Origin: Streptomyces alboflavus
Lineage (GTDB): Bacteria; Actinomycetota; Actinomycetes; Streptomycetales; Streptomycetaceae
Assembly (NCBI RefSeq): GCF_000716675.1
Contig: NZ_JNXT01000007.1
Span: 121,041 to 185,040, forward strand
Length of the DNA: 64,000 nt
Reading direction: 5' to 3'
Part shown: piece by piece, positions 7,000 to 16,258 of the stretch
How positions within the stretch are numbered: the first letter of the stretch is position 1
Layout: each line of letters starts with the position of its first letter
Translations under genes and position numbers: made by a program
Notes under the pieces: model-generated
What the model was told of the DNA's origin: nothing
The model's database searches: none
What the model saw: only the letters and a program-made list of their open reading frames with translations

Positions 7000-8373
7000 C
7001 TACGCGAGCCCGCGCCACCCCTCCGGGTCCACCCCGCCCGGCACCGGCGCCCCCGCCTCGTACGGCTCACGCGTGAAGACGAACGACGCGAGGTCGAGGT
7101 GGCTCACCGAACCGTCCGCCCGCCGCACGGCCTCGAGCCGCTCGCCCGCGAAGTACCCGTCGAGCCCCGTCCACGTCCCGTCCCCGTTGGGCCGGAACCG
7201 CGAACTGCGTCCCCCACCCGTCAGCGGCCCCAGCTCGACCGCCCCGTCGGCCGCGAGGCGCAGCACAGACACATTGGTCCCCCAGTACCAGGGCCCGGCC
7301 AGCTCCAGGACCGCCGGGTCGACCTCCGGCAGCGGACGCCACGGCTCGGGGATGCGCGGCTCGGCCTCCGCGACGATCTGCAGGAGTTCCGCGGCCACGA
7401 GGGCCACCGGCACCCCGGACGTGCAGTTGGCAAGGACCACCGCGACCACCCCGTCCTTCTCGCTCGTCCACAGCGACGCGATGAACCCGGGAAGTGAGCC
7501 CGAGTGACCGGCCAGCGTGTAGCCCTTCCCGCCGACCAGGTCCACGCCCAGGCCGTACGTCCGCTCCCAGTTCCCAGCCTCCGCAGGCGCCGCCGGCGTC
7601 TTCATCTCGCGGACCGAATCCACGCCGAGCACTCGGTCGTCACCCTGGATCAGGAAGACGCCGAACCGCGCCAGGTCGGCGGTGGTGGACCACAGCTGTC
7701 CGGCCGGTGCCATCAGCCCCAGGTCCTCGGTGGGTTCGGGCAGCAACACGTCCGCCCAAGGGTGTACCGCCCAGCCACCGGCGGACGGGGCTTGCGGGTG
7801 CCCACTGGTGCGGGTCATACCGAGCGGCTCCAAGACCTCACGCCGCAGCACGTCCTCCCACGGCTCCCCGCGCAACGCCTCCACCAGCGAACCGAGCAGT
7901 GTGTAGCCGGGGTTGGAGTAGTGGTGCCGACGCCCGACGGGGTGCTTGAAGGGCTGCTCGCCCAGCACATCGCTCAGCTCGGGGCGCAGCGAGGCCGAGC
8001 TGCGCTCCCACCAGACACCCGGCGTCTCCGCTCCCAAGCCGCCCGTGTGCCCGAGGAGTTCCGCGATGGTCACCTCGCCCACGCCGGTTCCCGGCAGATG
8101 CTTCTCCAACGGATCCGAGAGGTCGAGCACACCCTCGTCGCGCAGTCGCATCACGAGGACCGCGGTGAACGTCTTGGTGATCGACCCGATGCGGTACTGA
8201 ACGTTCTCGTCCGGCGCGTGTCCCGCCACCGAGGTACGGGCCCCGGTCCACACCAACTCACCGTCCCGGGCGATCGCAGCGACCAGCGAAGGAGCCCTCC
8301 CCTCCGCCTGGGCGGTGGCGATGCGATGGGTCAGGGACCTGCGGGTGCTCGGCAGCAGCTCTTCATGAGTCAT
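7000..8373 (-). CDS. Serine beta-lactamase-like hydrolase (class C / esterase family)
   Basis: A 457-residue protein with the three active-site elements of the beta-lactamase/PBP-like transferase family: SITK (Ser64 nucleophile, Lys67), YSN (Tyr152-Asn154) and HSG (290-292, replacing KTG). The C-terminal 120 residues form an extra beta-rich domain common in these esterase/peptidase homologues. No signal peptide is seen, so it is probably cytoplasmic. The substrate (ester, D-amino-acid peptide or beta-lactam) cannot be told. ATG 8373 has only a weak Shine-Dalgarno. The gene ends at the parS-containing palindrome. Confidence 0.85.
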   Translation of the reverse strand: MTHEELLPSTRRSLTHRIATAQAEGRAPSLVAAIARDGELVWTGARTSVAGHAPDENVQYRIGSITKTFTAVLVMRLRDEGVLDLSDPLEKHLPGTGVGEVTIAELLGHTGGLGAETPGVWWERSSASLRPELSDVLGEQPFKHPVGRRHHYSNPGYTLLGSLVEALRGEPWEDVLRREVLEPLGMTRTSGHPQAPSAGGWAVHPWADVLLPEPTEDLGLMAPAGQLWSTTADLARFGVFLIQGDDRVLGVDSVREMKTPAAPAEAGNWERTYGLGVDLVGGKGYTLAGHSGSLPGFIASLWTSEKDGVVAVVLANCTSGVPVALVAAELLQIVAEAEPRIPEPWRPLPEVDPAVLELAGPWYWGTNVSVLRLAADGAVELGPLTGGGRSSRFRPNGDGTWTGLDGYFAGERLEAVRRADGSVSHLDLASFVFTREPYEAGAPVPGGVDPEGWRGLA

Positions 8374-8819
8374 GGGGCCAGTCCATACGGGCGGGTGGCG
8401 CGCGTCGAGTCATTTCCGACACCACCGCGTGACCTGACCAAACGTGTTTCACGTGAAACACCCCTGCGCGCACGTCCCCCGCCCCTCGCTGCCGCCCCTG
8501 GCCGAAGCACCCCCACTCAAGGGACCACTTCACGCCGTTGTGCGCACTCTTTGCAGCCGGTGCGTAACGCGACGCTCTCCATACCTACCGGGCGGCGGGA
8601 GTTTCATGATCGCCTCGGGACACCAGATCATCGAGCACAGGATCGACCGGTCTTCGCATGACCTTCGTACCGCCCGCGACGAGCGAAACCCACCCGCGCC
8701 GCTCCGCTAACATGATCCGACTCACGACGATCGCCTCGATCGCCCGCGTTCACCGAAATGCACGTCAGCCAGCACGAAGAGTTACCCAATAGCTAGCATC
8801 TACCAAATCGGCCAAACAA
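8374..8819. other. Intergenic gap with one parS site and an AT-richer right half
   Basis: The gap lies between the divergent hydrolase and PAP2-type genes. It holds a parS site at 8446-8459 and otherwise no convincing gene. From about 8720 into the PAP2 gene the sequence is visibly richer in A and T than its surroundings. No clear -35/-10 pair could be assigned. Confidence 0.6.
8446..8459. other. parS: parS site
   Basis: Perfect GTTTCACGTGAAAC, about 70 bp upstream of the minus-strand hydrolase start. Confidence 0.95.
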
Positions 8820-10220
8820 TTGATACCTCACACGTCGCGGGCATTCTCGCGAATAAAAAGCAGAATTAATTTCACCGCGTGGCGTCAACCACGGCCGATG
8901 CTATGGGCCGCAGCAACTCTGGTGGCCCTGGGGTTCCTCATCGCGCTGGAGATCGCCGCGCGGCATTACGGTCTGCCGGGACCGATCACTAACCAGGCGC
9001 AAGAGGTGATTTTCGCGCCCAGTTCGGGTCCGCTGTTGTACGCCGGCATGGCGTTGATGATGGTGGTCCTCACCTGGCGGCAGCGGTTCATCGCGCTCGG
9101 CGTCGCGGTCTGCATCGACATCCCCTTCTTCCTGGGGCGCTGGGCAGTCGACTCCAAGCTGACCTTCGGCAACGGCGCGTTGTGGGTGATGCTGGGCTGC
9201 GCGGTCATCGCACTCACACGCCGCACTGGCCGGGAACGCACCCTCCTGCTGAAGGGCGTCGGCCTCGGCCTGCTGCTCGTGGCGGGCCGCAAGACCGGCG
9301 ACGCCTGGCTGCTGATCACGGCGAAGACCCGCCCGACGGTGCTCGACCAGTACGTGGCCACGGCCGACCACGCGCTGGGCAACCCGTCGTGGGTGGTGGG
9401 CCGACTGGTCGCGGCCACCGGCCCGACGGGCATCCGTCTGCTCGACTTCGTCTACGTCCAACTCGCGGTGGCCGCAGTCGTGGTCGCCCTGTACCAGCTG
9501 CGCCGCGTGTCCGTGGAGCGCCGCTTCCCGCGGCACCATCTGGTGCGCACGTTTCTGGTCATCGGCCTGCTCGGCCCCGGCATCTACATGATCTTCCCCG
9601 TGGTCGGGCCGATCTTCGCCTACGGCACCGGAAGCGAGCACTGGACCAACCCCGATCTGTGGCCCAGCACGCCTCCCACCGCGCAGTGGGCGGTGGCGGA
9701 TCTGTGGCCGGACACACCACCGTCGATCAGCACCCCGCAGGCGTTCCCCTTCGACGAGGTCACCCCGCGCAACTGCATGCCCAGCCTGCACACGGCATGG
9801 GCCACAGCAATCTTCATTCATTCCCGAAAGGGTCCGCGAATTCTCCGGTACGCGGGCACATTCTGGCTTTTGGCCACTCTAGGCGCGACGCTGGGATTCG
9901 GGTACCACTACGGCGTGGATATCATCGCCGGAGTGGTCTTCACCCTCACGATCGAAGCAGGACTGCGCACCCTCGACCGCGGCTGGGACCGCTCGGGAGT
10001 TCGGTTCACCGCTTACGGTGCGACGGTATTCACCGCGCTTTTGCTGTCGTATCGCTTTCTGCCGGTGGAAATGGGCAAGAACCCGTGGCTGTTCGGACCA
10101 CTACTGCTGCTTGCAATGGGCTCAGTGATCTACGGCTACGTACGGACCATGAAACTGTGGGAGCCGAAGGCGACACTGATCCGGCAACGCGAACCGGAAT
10201 CGCAGCCGGAACTGGTTTGA
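8820..10220 (+). CDS. PAP2-type (Aur1-like) membrane phosphatase/transferase
   Basis: A protein of up to 466 residues with about ten hydrophobic segments. It carries a PAP2-like active-site signature: CMPSLHTAWA (about residues 319-328, with the catalytic-type His) and GYHYGVDIIAG about 40 residues later. A KTGDAWLL stretch near residue 160 may supply the first phosphate-binding motif. These are the marks of lipid phosphate phosphatases and inositol-phosphoceramide-synthase-like enzymes facing the outer membrane leaflet. The start is uncertain: TTG 8820 is the longest, and ATG 8898 just before the first helix is plausible. Neither has a good Shine-Dalgarno. The 5' part is less GC-rich than its neighbours. 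Confidence 0.75.
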   Translation: MIPHTSRAFSRIKSRINFTAWRQPRPMLWAAATLVALGFLIALEIAARHYGLPGPITNQAQEVIFAPSSGPLLYAGMALMMVVLTWRQRFIALGVAVCIDIPFFLGRWAVDSKLTFGNGALWVMLGCAVIALTRRTGRERTLLLKGVGLGLLLVAGRKTGDAWLLITAKTRPTVLDQYVATADHALGNPSWVVGRLVAATGPTGIRLLDFVYVQLAVAAVVVALYQLRRVSVERRFPRHHLVRTFLVIGLLGPGIYMIFPVVGPIFAYGTGSEHWTNPDLWPSTPPTAQWAVADLWPDTPPSISTPQAFPFDEVTPRNCMPSLHTAWATAIFIHSRKGPRILRYAGTFWLLATLGATLGFGYHYGVDIIAGVVFTLTIEAGLRTLDRGWDRSGVRFTAYGATVFTALLLSYRFLPVEMGKNPWLFGPLLLLAMGSVIYGYVRTMKLWEPKATLIRQREPESQPELV

Positions 10221-10232
10221 GCCACGCGGTTG

Positions 10233-10275
10233 CAGACGTAGGGCCCGTCCCCGGGTGGGGGCGGGCCCTACGTCT
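10233..10275. terminator. Bidirectional hairpin between PAP2-type gene and dnaB
   Basis: Inverted repeat of about 19 bp per arm with one bulge (left from 10233, right to 10275) between convergent genes. The right arm nearly repeats the last bases of dnaB. Confidence 0.8.
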
Positions 10276-10294
10276 GTCACGGGAGGGCGGGGCC

Positions 10295-11767
10295 CTACGT
10301 CTGTGCCATGTCCACGAAGCGCGAGTAGTGGCCCTGGAAGGCGACCGTGATCGTCGCGGTCGGACCATTACGGTGCTTGCCCACGATGATGTCGGCCTCA
10401 CCCGCGCGGGGTGACTCCTTCTCGTACGCGTCCTCGCGGTGCAGCAGGATCACCATGTCCGCGTCCTGCTCGATGGAGCCGGATTCACGCAGGTCGGAGA
10501 CCTGGGGCTTCTTGTCGGTGCGCTGCTCGGGACCACGGTTCAGCTGCGAGAGGGCGATCACCGGCACCTCGAGCTCCTTGGCGAGGAGCTTCAGGTTTCG
10601 CGACATGTCCGAGACTTCCTGCTGCCGGCTCTCGGCACGCTTGGAGCCACCGGACTGCATCAGCTGCAGATAGTCGATGATCACGAGCTTGATGTCGGCG
10701 CGCTGCTTGAGGCGACGGCACTTGGCGCGGATCTCCATCATCGACAGGTTCGGGGAGTCGTCGATGTAGAGCGGGGCGGCCGACACCTCGGGCATCCGGC
10801 GGGCGAGCCGGGTCCAGTCTTCGTCCGTCATCGTGCCGGAACGCATGTGGTGCAGCGCCACCCGTGCCTCCGCGGACAGCAGACGCATCGCGATCTCGTT
10901 GCGCCCCATCTCCAGGGAGAAGATGACGCTGGGCAGGTTGTGCTTGATGGACGCGGCCCGCGCGAAGTCGAGCGCCAGCGTCGACTTACCCATGGCGGGA
11001 CGGGCCGCGATGACGACCATCTGGCCCGGGTGCAGACCGTTGGTGAGCGAGTCGAAGTCGGTGAAGCCCGTCGGCACACCCGTCATCTCGCCGCTGCGCG
11101 AGCCGATCGCCTCGATCTCGTCGAGCGCGCCCTCCATGATGTCGCCGAGCGGCAGATAGTCCTCGCTGGTGCGCTGCTCGGTGACGGCGTAGATCTCGGC
11201 CTGTGCGCTGTTGACGATCTCGTCCACATCGCCGTCGGCCGCGTACCCCATCTGCGTGATGCGTGTGCCGGCCTCGACCAGGCGGCGCAGGACCGCGCGC
11301 TCGTGGACGATCTCCGCGTAGTACTCGGCATTCGCCGCCGTCGGGACGGTTTGGACGAGCGAGTGGAGGTACGAGGCGCCGCCGACCTTGGTGATCTCAC
11401 CGCGCTTGGTGAGCTCGGCGGCGACGGTGATGGGGTCGGCGGGCTCGCCCTTGGCGTACAGGTCGAGGATCGCGATGAAGATCGTCTCGTGCGCCGGGCG
11501 GTAGAAGTCGTGGCCCTTGAGCACCTCGACGACGTCCGCGATGGCGTCCTTCGACAGCAGCATGCCGCCGAGCACGGACTGCTCCGCATCGAGGTCCTGC
11601 GGCGGGACGCGCTCGAAGGACGTGCCGCCGCTGTCCCAGCCGCCCTCCCTGCCCCGCTCATGCTGCTCCTGGCCACGTCCGCCGTCGCGGCGCGGGCGGG
11701 AGACGGGCAGACGGTCCCCCGGACCGCTGTCGGCCCACGGGTCGTCCAAGGGCTCGGAAATACTCAC
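10295..11767 (-). CDS. dnaB: Replicative DNA helicase DnaB
   Basis: The 490-residue hexameric helicase that unwinds DNA ahead of the polymerase. The N-terminal domain (about 55-150, from PQDLDAEQSVLGGML) binds primase and loader. The RecA-like domain has Walker A ARPAMGKSTLAL, Walker B VIIDYLQLM, the LSQLNRG motif and the arginine-containing KHRNGPTA stretch near the C-terminus. A disordered Asp/Arg/Gly-rich lead of about 50 residues precedes the fold. GTG 11767 follows a near-perfect GGAGGAGGT, which decides the start. No intein is present; the gene has family length. The leader region contains DnaA-box-like motifs. Confidence 0.97.
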   Translation of the reverse strand: MSISEPLDDPWADSGPGDRLPVSRPRRDGGRGQEQHERGREGGWDSGGTSFERVPPQDLDAEQSVLGGMLLSKDAIADVVEVLKGHDFYRPAHETIFIAILDLYAKGEPADPITVAAELTKRGEITKVGGASYLHSLVQTVPTAANAEYYAEIVHERAVLRRLVEAGTRITQMGYAADGDVDEIVNSAQAEIYAVTEQRTSEDYLPLGDIMEGALDEIEAIGSRSGEMTGVPTGFTDFDSLTNGLHPGQMVVIAARPAMGKSTLALDFARAASIKHNLPSVIFSLEMGRNEIAMRLLSAEARVALHHMRSGTMTDEDWTRLARRMPEVSAAPLYIDDSPNLSMMEIRAKCRRLKQRADIKLVIIDYLQLMQSGGSKRAESRQQEVSDMSRNLKLLAKELEVPVIALSQLNRGPEQRTDKKPQVSDLRESGSIEQDADMVILLHREDAYEKESPRAGEADIIVGKHRNGPTATITVAFQGHYSRFVDMAQT

Positions 11768-12221
11768 CGGGCCACCTCCTCCCGTCCGCCACGCGGACCT
11801 CGCCGTGCCTCTCTTTCCTACGGCACGACACTGACAAATAAGGGGGCCCAACTCCGGTTCTGACGCGTCGGATTTGCGGGGTTTCCGGGATGGCAGGACG
11901 AGGCGGGCGCCGGACCACGGTAGGCCCGCAGGCACCGTCAGCCAATCTGGTTATCCACAGGCGGTGTGGATGACGGGCGTGATGCTGTGGAGAACCCCGC
12001 AAAACCTGTGCACGGTCCGGTGGACAGCCCTGTGAACAAGCCCTCATGACCTTTTCCACACCCACTTTGACCTGCACCTTTACCGTCCACCGGCTGTGCA
12101 GAAGAAAAACTTCCCCAGTCGGCCCAAGATCTTGACGAACCAGGCCCCGCCCGATGCGCACACCCGAACCAAGTAAGGGTCCTAAGTCAGTTGCATCTCT
12201 TACCTGTGGAAGATTAGATTG
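11768..12221. promoter_or_regulatory. dnaB upstream region with a DnaA-box cluster
   Basis: The 454-bp divergent region between dnaB and the MATE gene holds TTATCCACA (11951-11959), TGTGGATGA (11965-11973), TGTGGAGAA (11986-11994), TTTTCCACA (12052-12060) and TGTGGAAGA (12205-12213). Each is one or two bases from the Streptomyces DnaA box TTGTCCACA. This suggests DnaA control of dnaB or of local titration. No gene is seen in it. Confidence 0.6.
12191..12220 (+). promoter_or_regulatory. Possible leaderless promoter of the MATE gene
   Basis: TTGCAT (12191-12196) and TAGATT (12215-12220) are 18 bp apart. Transcription would start around 12227, at the second ATG (12228), giving an mRNA with little or no leader. 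A GGAAG sequence before ATG 12222 is the competing explanation. Confidence 0.35.
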
Positions 12222-13565
12222 ATGCTCATGACACAGGCTCCCGCGGCGCCCAAGGCCGCCCGGCGACGGCACGACCGAGAGATCGTCGCCCTCGCCGTCC
12301 CCGCCTTCGGCGCACTCGTGGCCGAGCCCCTCTTCCTGATGGCCGACAGCGCCATCGTCGGCCATCTCGGCACCGCGCAGCTCGCCGGCCTCGGCATCGC
12401 CTCGGCCCTCCTGGGAACGGCCGTCAGCGTCTTCGTCTTCCTCGCGTACGCCACCACGGCCGCCGTCGCCCGCCGCGTCGGCGCCGGAGACCTCCAGGCC
12501 GCGATCCGCCAGGGCATGGACGGCATCTGGCTCGCCCTGCTCCTCGGCGCCGCCGTCATCGCCGTCGCCCTGCCGACCGCTCCCGCACTGGTCGACCTCT
12601 TCGGCGCCTCCGAGTCAGCGGCCCCGTACGCGGTCACGTACCTGCGGATCTCCATCCTCGGCATCCCTGCGATGCTCGTCGTGCTCGCCGCCACCGGCGT
12701 GCTCCGCGGCCTGCAGGACACCAAGACGCCGCTGTACGTCGCCGTCGGCGGCTTCGTCGCCAACGGCGCCCTGAACGTGCTCCTCGTCTACGGCTTCGGC
12801 TTCGGCATCGCCGGTTCCGCCTGGGGCACCGTCCTGGCCCAGTGCGGCATGGCGGCCATCTACCTCTACGTCGTCGTCCGCGGCGCCAAGCGGCACGGGG
12901 CCTCCCTGCGCCCCGACGCGGCCGGCATCAGGGCCTGCGCCCAGGCCGGAGTCCCCCTCCTGGCCCGCACGCTCGCCCTGCGCGCCATCGCCCTGATCGC
13001 GACAGCCGTGGCGGCACGCCTCGGCGACGCCGACGTGGCGGCCCACCAGATCGTCCTGTCCCTGTGGAGCCTGCTCTCCTTCGCCCTCGACGCCATCGCG
13101 ATAGCCGGGCAGGCCATCATCGCCCGGTACCTGGGCGCCAATGACCCACAGGGCGCCCGCGACGTCTGCCGCCGCATGATCCAGTGGGGCTTCGTCTCAG
13201 GCGCCGCCCTGGGCCTGCTCGTCGTCGCGGCCCGCCCCGTGTTCGTCCCGCTGTTCTCCGGCGACGCCGCCGTCCAGGACGCGGCGCTGCCCGCTCTGAT
13301 GGTGATAGCCCTCGCGCAGCCCATCTGCGGCATCGTCTACGTCCTCGACGGCGTCCTGATGGGCGCGGGGGACGGGCCGTACCTCGCCTGGGCCATGCTG
13401 GCCACCCTCGCGGTCTTCGCCCCCGTGGCGCTCCTCGTGCCCACCCTCGGCGGCGGCCTGACCACCCTGTGGGCCGCGATGACGCTCATGATGACCGTGC
13501 GGGCACTGACCCTGTGGCTCCGGTCGCGCTCCGGGCGCTGGATCGTCACGGGCGCCACGCGCTGA
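12222..13565 (+). CDS. MATE-family (DinF-like) efflux transporter
   Basis: A 447-residue inner-membrane antiporter with twelve hydrophobic segments in two homologous halves. The first helix reads IVALAVPAFGALVAEPLFLMADSAIVGHLG, the MATE signature. PLYVAVGGFVANGALNVLLVY at the centre is the DinF-branch helix with a conserved Asn, and the second half repeats the pattern from VPLLARTLALRAIALI. It probably exports cationic or other small molecules driven by H+ or Na+; the substrate is unknown. ATG 12222 follows GGAAG at 9 nt; TTG 12219 and ATG 12228 are in frame. Confidence 0.9.
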   Translation: MLMTQAPAAPKAARRRHDREIVALAVPAFGALVAEPLFLMADSAIVGHLGTAQLAGLGIASALLGTAVSVFVFLAYATTAAVARRVGAGDLQAAIRQGMDGIWLALLLGAAVIAVALPTAPALVDLFGASESAAPYAVTYLRISILGIPAMLVVLAATGVLRGLQDTKTPLYVAVGGFVANGALNVLLVYGFGFGIAGSAWGTVLAQCGMAAIYLYVVVRGAKRHGASLRPDAAGIRACAQAGVPLLARTLALRAIALIATAVAARLGDADVAAHQIVLSLWSLLSFALDAIAIAGQAIIARYLGANDPQGARDVCRRMIQWGFVSGAALGLLVVAARPVFVPLFSGDAAVQDAALPALMVIALAQPICGIVYVLDGVLMGAGDGPYLAWAMLATLAVFAPVALLVPTLGGGLTTLWAAMTLMMTVRALTLWLRSRSGRWIVTGATR

Positions 13566-13618
13566 CGTCCGGGCACCCACCCGCCGAGCCGCAGCGAGCG
13601 AACGTACCGAGTCTCCTC

Positions 13619-13646
13619 GTGCCGTGTTTCACGTGAAACACGGCAC
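13619..13646. repeat. 28-bp palindrome centred on parS
   Basis: Perfect 14+14 bp inverted repeat between the convergent MATE and rplI genes; its centre is parS. It may double as terminator of the MATE gene. Confidence 0.85.
13626..13639. other. parS: parS site
   Basis: Perfect GTTTCACGTGAAAC inside the 28-bp palindrome. Confidence 0.95.
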
Positions 13647-13664
13647 CCCCAGCAGCGCACAGCA

Positions 13665-13694
13665 AAGGGGCCGCACCCGTAGGTGCGGCCCCTT
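13665..13694. terminator. Terminator of the rpsF-ssb-rpsR-rplI operon
   Basis: Perfect 13-bp arms (13665-13677 and 13682-13694) with a 4-nt loop, 30 bp after the rplI stop on the minus strand. Confidence 0.85.
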
Positions 13695-13724
13695 CACTCA
13701 GTCCTGCGAGCGCATTGCTGCGAC

Positions 13725-14171
13725 TCAGGCAGAGACGACCTCGACGTTGACCTTCGCGGCCACCTCGGGGTGCAGACGCACGGACGTCGCGTGGGCGCCC
13801 AGGGTCTTGATCGGCGCGCCAAGCTCGACACGACGCTTGTCGATCTTCGGGCCACCGGCAGCCTCGATCGCCGAAGCGACGTCAGCCGGGGTGACGGAGC
13901 CGAAGAGACGACCGGCGTCGCCGGAGCGGACGGCCAAGCGGACCTTGACGGCCTCGAGCTGGGCCTTGATCTCGTTGGCCTGCTCGATGGTCGCGATCTC
14001 GTGGATCTTGCGAGCACGACGGATCTGCTCGACGTCCTTCTCGCCACCCTTGGTCCAGCGGATAGCGAACTTCCGCGGGATCAGGTAGTTGCGGGCGTAG
14101 CCGTCCTTGACGTCTACGACCTCGCCGGCGGTGCCGAGGCCGGAGACCTCGTGGGTGAGGATGATCTTCAT
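13725..14171 (-). CDS. rplI: 50S ribosomal protein L9
   Basis: The 148-residue L9 protein of the large subunit. The N-terminal domain begins [32 protein letters not shown] (the L9 signature), followed by the long connecting helix and a C-terminal domain ending [16 protein letters not shown]. It binds 23S rRNA near the L1 stalk. It is the last gene of the rpsF-ssb-rpsR-rplI operon, 18 bp after rpsR, with AGGG before ATG 14171. Confidence 0.97.
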   Translation of the reverse strand: MKIILTHEVSGLGTAGEVVDVKDGYARNYLIPRKFAIRWTKGGEKDVEQIRRARKIHEIATIEQANEIKAQLEAVKVRLAVRSGDAGRLFGSVTPADVASAIEAAGGPKIDKRRVELGAPIKTLGAHATSVRLHPEVAAKVNVEVVSA

Positions 14172-14189
14172 GTTTCGGTCACCCTTCCC

Positions 14190-14426
14190 TTATCGCGCGG
14201 TGGACGTGTAGGGCAGCAGCGCCATCTCACGGCTGTTCTTCACGGCCGTGGCGACGTCACGCTGGTGCTGCGTGCAGTTGCCGGTCACGCGGCGGGCACG
14301 GATCTTGCCGCGGTCGGAAATGAACTTCCGCAGCATGTTCGTGTCCTTGTAGTCCACGTACTGGACCTTGTCCTTGCAGAAAGCGCAGACCTTCTTCTTA
14401 GGCTTGCGCACAGGCGGCTTCGCCAT
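14190..14426 (-). CDS. rpsR: 30S ribosomal protein S18
   Basis: The 78-residue S18, which pairs with S6 on the platform of the small subunit. The zinc-ribbon cysteines are kept (CAFC at 14-17 and Cys in GNCTQHQ), so this is the zinc-containing (C+) paralogue rather than the zinc-free copy that Zur-controlled loci carry. [21 protein letters not shown] is the family signature. An AGGAGA motif precedes ATG 14426. Confidence 0.97.
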   Translation of the reverse strand: MAKPPVRKPKKKVCAFCKDKVQYVDYKDTNMLRKFISDRGKIRARRVTGNCTQHQRDVATAVKNSREMALLPYTSTAR

Positions 14427-14499
14427 GGTGTTTCTCCTGTGTGATCAAGAAGTGTGGGTACGACCCGCCTTCTCGCTCTGAGGCCCAGAGGCCCGAGGC

Positions 14500-15099
14500 T
14501 TAGAAGGGGGGCTCGTCCGAGTAGCCGCCGCCGGAGCCGCCGGAGTTTCCACCCCAGCCGCCACCGCCGCCGCCCTGCTGCTGGCCGCCGCCACCGGCAG
14601 GCGCACCGGTCGCCCAGGGGTCGTCGGCGGGAGCACCGCCGCCACCCTGCTGCTGACCGCCGCCGGAGCCACCGCCCCAGCCGCCGCCCTGCTGGCCGCC
14701 GCCACCGCCGCCGTACCCACCCTGGCCGCCGCGACCGGTGGTCTTGGTGACCTTGGCCGTGGCGTTCTTCAGGCTGGCGCCGACTTCCTCGACGTCCAGC
14801 TCGTAGACCGTGCGCTTGATGCCCTCACGGTCCTCGTAGGACCGCTGCTTCAGCCGGCCCTGCACGATGACGCGCATGCCTCGCTGGAGCGACTCGGCGA
14901 CGTTCTCCGCCGCCTGACGCCAGACCGAGCAGGTCAGGAACAGGCTCTCGCCGTCCTTCCACTCATTGGTCTGCCGGTCGAAGGTGCGGGGGGTGGACGC
15001 GACACGGAACTTCGCGACCGCCGCACCGGACGGGGTGAAGCGCAGCTCGGGGTCGTCGACAAGATTGCCGACAACCGTGATGACGGTCTCGCCTGCCAT
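14500..15099 (-). CDS. ssb: Single-stranded DNA-binding protein
   Basis: The 199-residue SSB coats single-stranded DNA at forks and recruits partners. The OB-fold (1-115) starts [29 protein letters not shown] long Gly/Gln/Trp-rich linker of about 75 residues follows, and the protein ends SDEPPF, the acidic partner-binding tip. Its place between rpsF and rpsR is conserved, and it is the essential SsbA-type copy. ATG 15099 is preceded by GAGAGG. A 104-bp gap separates it from rpsF. Confidence 0.97.
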   Translation of the reverse strand: MAGETVITVVGNLVDDPELRFTPSGAAVAKFRVASTPRTFDRQTNEWKDGESLFLTCSVWRQAAENVAESLQRGMRVIVQGRLKQRSYEDREGIKRTVYELDVEEVGASLKNATAKVTKTTGRGGQGGYGGGGGGQQGGGWGGGSGGGQQQGGGGAPADDPWATGAPAGGGGQQQGGGGGGWGGNSGGSGGGYSDEPPF

Positions 15100-15203
15100 T
15101 GGGGGAACCTCTCGGCGGGTTTGCTGCTGGCTGCTTTTACTGCTGCTACTCGGATCCCGAGTGCCGTCGAGCCCGAGGGCTCAACGGGCCTGAGCCAGAG
15201 GAC

Positions 15204-15494
15204 TCAGTGCATCTCGGGGCGGAGGACCTTGGTCCGGAGGACCGACTCGTTCAGGTTCATCTGGCGGTCGAGCTCCTTGACGACCGCAGGCTCGGCCTGC
15301 AGGTCGATGACCGAGTAGATGCCCTCGGGCTTCTTCTTGATCTCGTACGAGAGACGACGACGGCCCCAGGTGTCGACCTTCTCGACCTTTCCGTTGCCCT
15401 CACGGACGACGGAGAGGAAGTTCTCGATCAGCGGGGAGACAGCGCGCTCCTCGAGATCGGGGTCGAGGATGACCATCACCTCGTAGTGACGCAT
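15204..15494 (-). CDS. rpsF: 30S ribosomal protein S6
   Basis: The 96-residue S6, partner of S18 in the platform. It begins [17 protein letters not shown], contains [23 protein letters not shown] and ends [21 protein letters not shown] ahead of ATG 15494 is a perfect Shine-Dalgarno and fixes the start. It is the first gene of the operon; the promoter should lie in the 265-bp divergent gap up to 15759, where no -35/-10 pair was convincing. Confidence 0.97.
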   Translation of the reverse strand: MRHYEVMVILDPDLEERAVSPLIENFLSVVREGNGKVEKVDTWGRRRLSYEIKKKPEGIYSVIDLQAEPAVVKELDRQMNLNESVLRTKVLRPEMH

Positions 15495-15759
15495 GTGGAA
15501 CCCACCTCCTTTGGACTCAGCGGCCACGGTCGTTCCGTGGCAGGAGGGTCGTGATGCGTACGCAACGGTATCGGCCGCCACTGACAATCGGCCCCCGCGG
15601 ACGGGGGCTCGTGCTGTGGCCTGGGCAGACACCGGTGCAGACGGTACAGACTACCTGCACCTTGCCTTCCGGTTGAAATCCGGCGGTGGGCGGGCAGAAT
15701 CTGTACACATCGGGTGTGTATGGCGCTACGATGCGCCGCCTTCCGCAGGAGGTGCCTCC

Positions 15760-16071
15760 ATGGCACAGGCAATGCGACGTGACACCGCAGGCTCTCTCTT
15801 CGCCACCGACGGCAAGCCCCATCCGCTCCAGGACACGCTGCTCGGCGTGACGCTGGTGCTCGGGGCCATCGCCTTCGTGACCGCGATGTTCCACAACCTG
15901 CACCTGCTCAGTTCCTGGACCGGCCTGGTCGGGATCTTCACGGGGGCCTACGGCCAGTTCATCTCGGTGACGACCCGCGAGCGGTTCTTCCTGATCGTCG
16001 GGCTCGGCGCCTCGGCGGTCGGCTTCTTCCTGGGCATGGCGCACGGCGGACTCTTCGGGGGACTCTGGTAG
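15760..16071 (+). CDS. Small membrane protein, unknown function
   Basis: A 103-residue protein with three hydrophobic segments (about 26-46, 50-68 and 75-98), a basic hydrophilic N-terminus and the motif TGAYGQFISVTTRERF between helices 2 and 3. AGGAGGTG 7 nt before ATG 15760 fixes the start. It lies between rpsF and femX and is read towards femX; no homology-based function is recognised. Confidence 0.75.
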   Translation: MAQAMRRDTAGSLFATDGKPHPLQDTLLGVTLVLGAIAFVTAMFHNLHLLSSWTGLVGIFTGAYGQFISVTTRERFFLIVGLGASAVGFFLGMAHGGLFGGLW

Positions 16072-16258
16072 CCGGCGAACTCCGGTGAACACACGGCGGA
16101 CCTGCCGCTGAGGAACCCGCACCGTCCCTGGTCGGAGCACGACCGGGGACGAAGGTTCCATACGCCCAGACGGGGCGCTCGCAGGGCGCAGTAGGCTTCG
16201 GCGCGAGAGCCGGAGCCCCTGTACCCATGGGGACACACCAGCCCGAGGAGCGCCGCGA

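Noticed and set aside
11951..12060. Second replication origin
   Set aside because: Four or five boxes are too few, and no dnaA/dnaN-type context is present; a regulatory or titration role is more likely.
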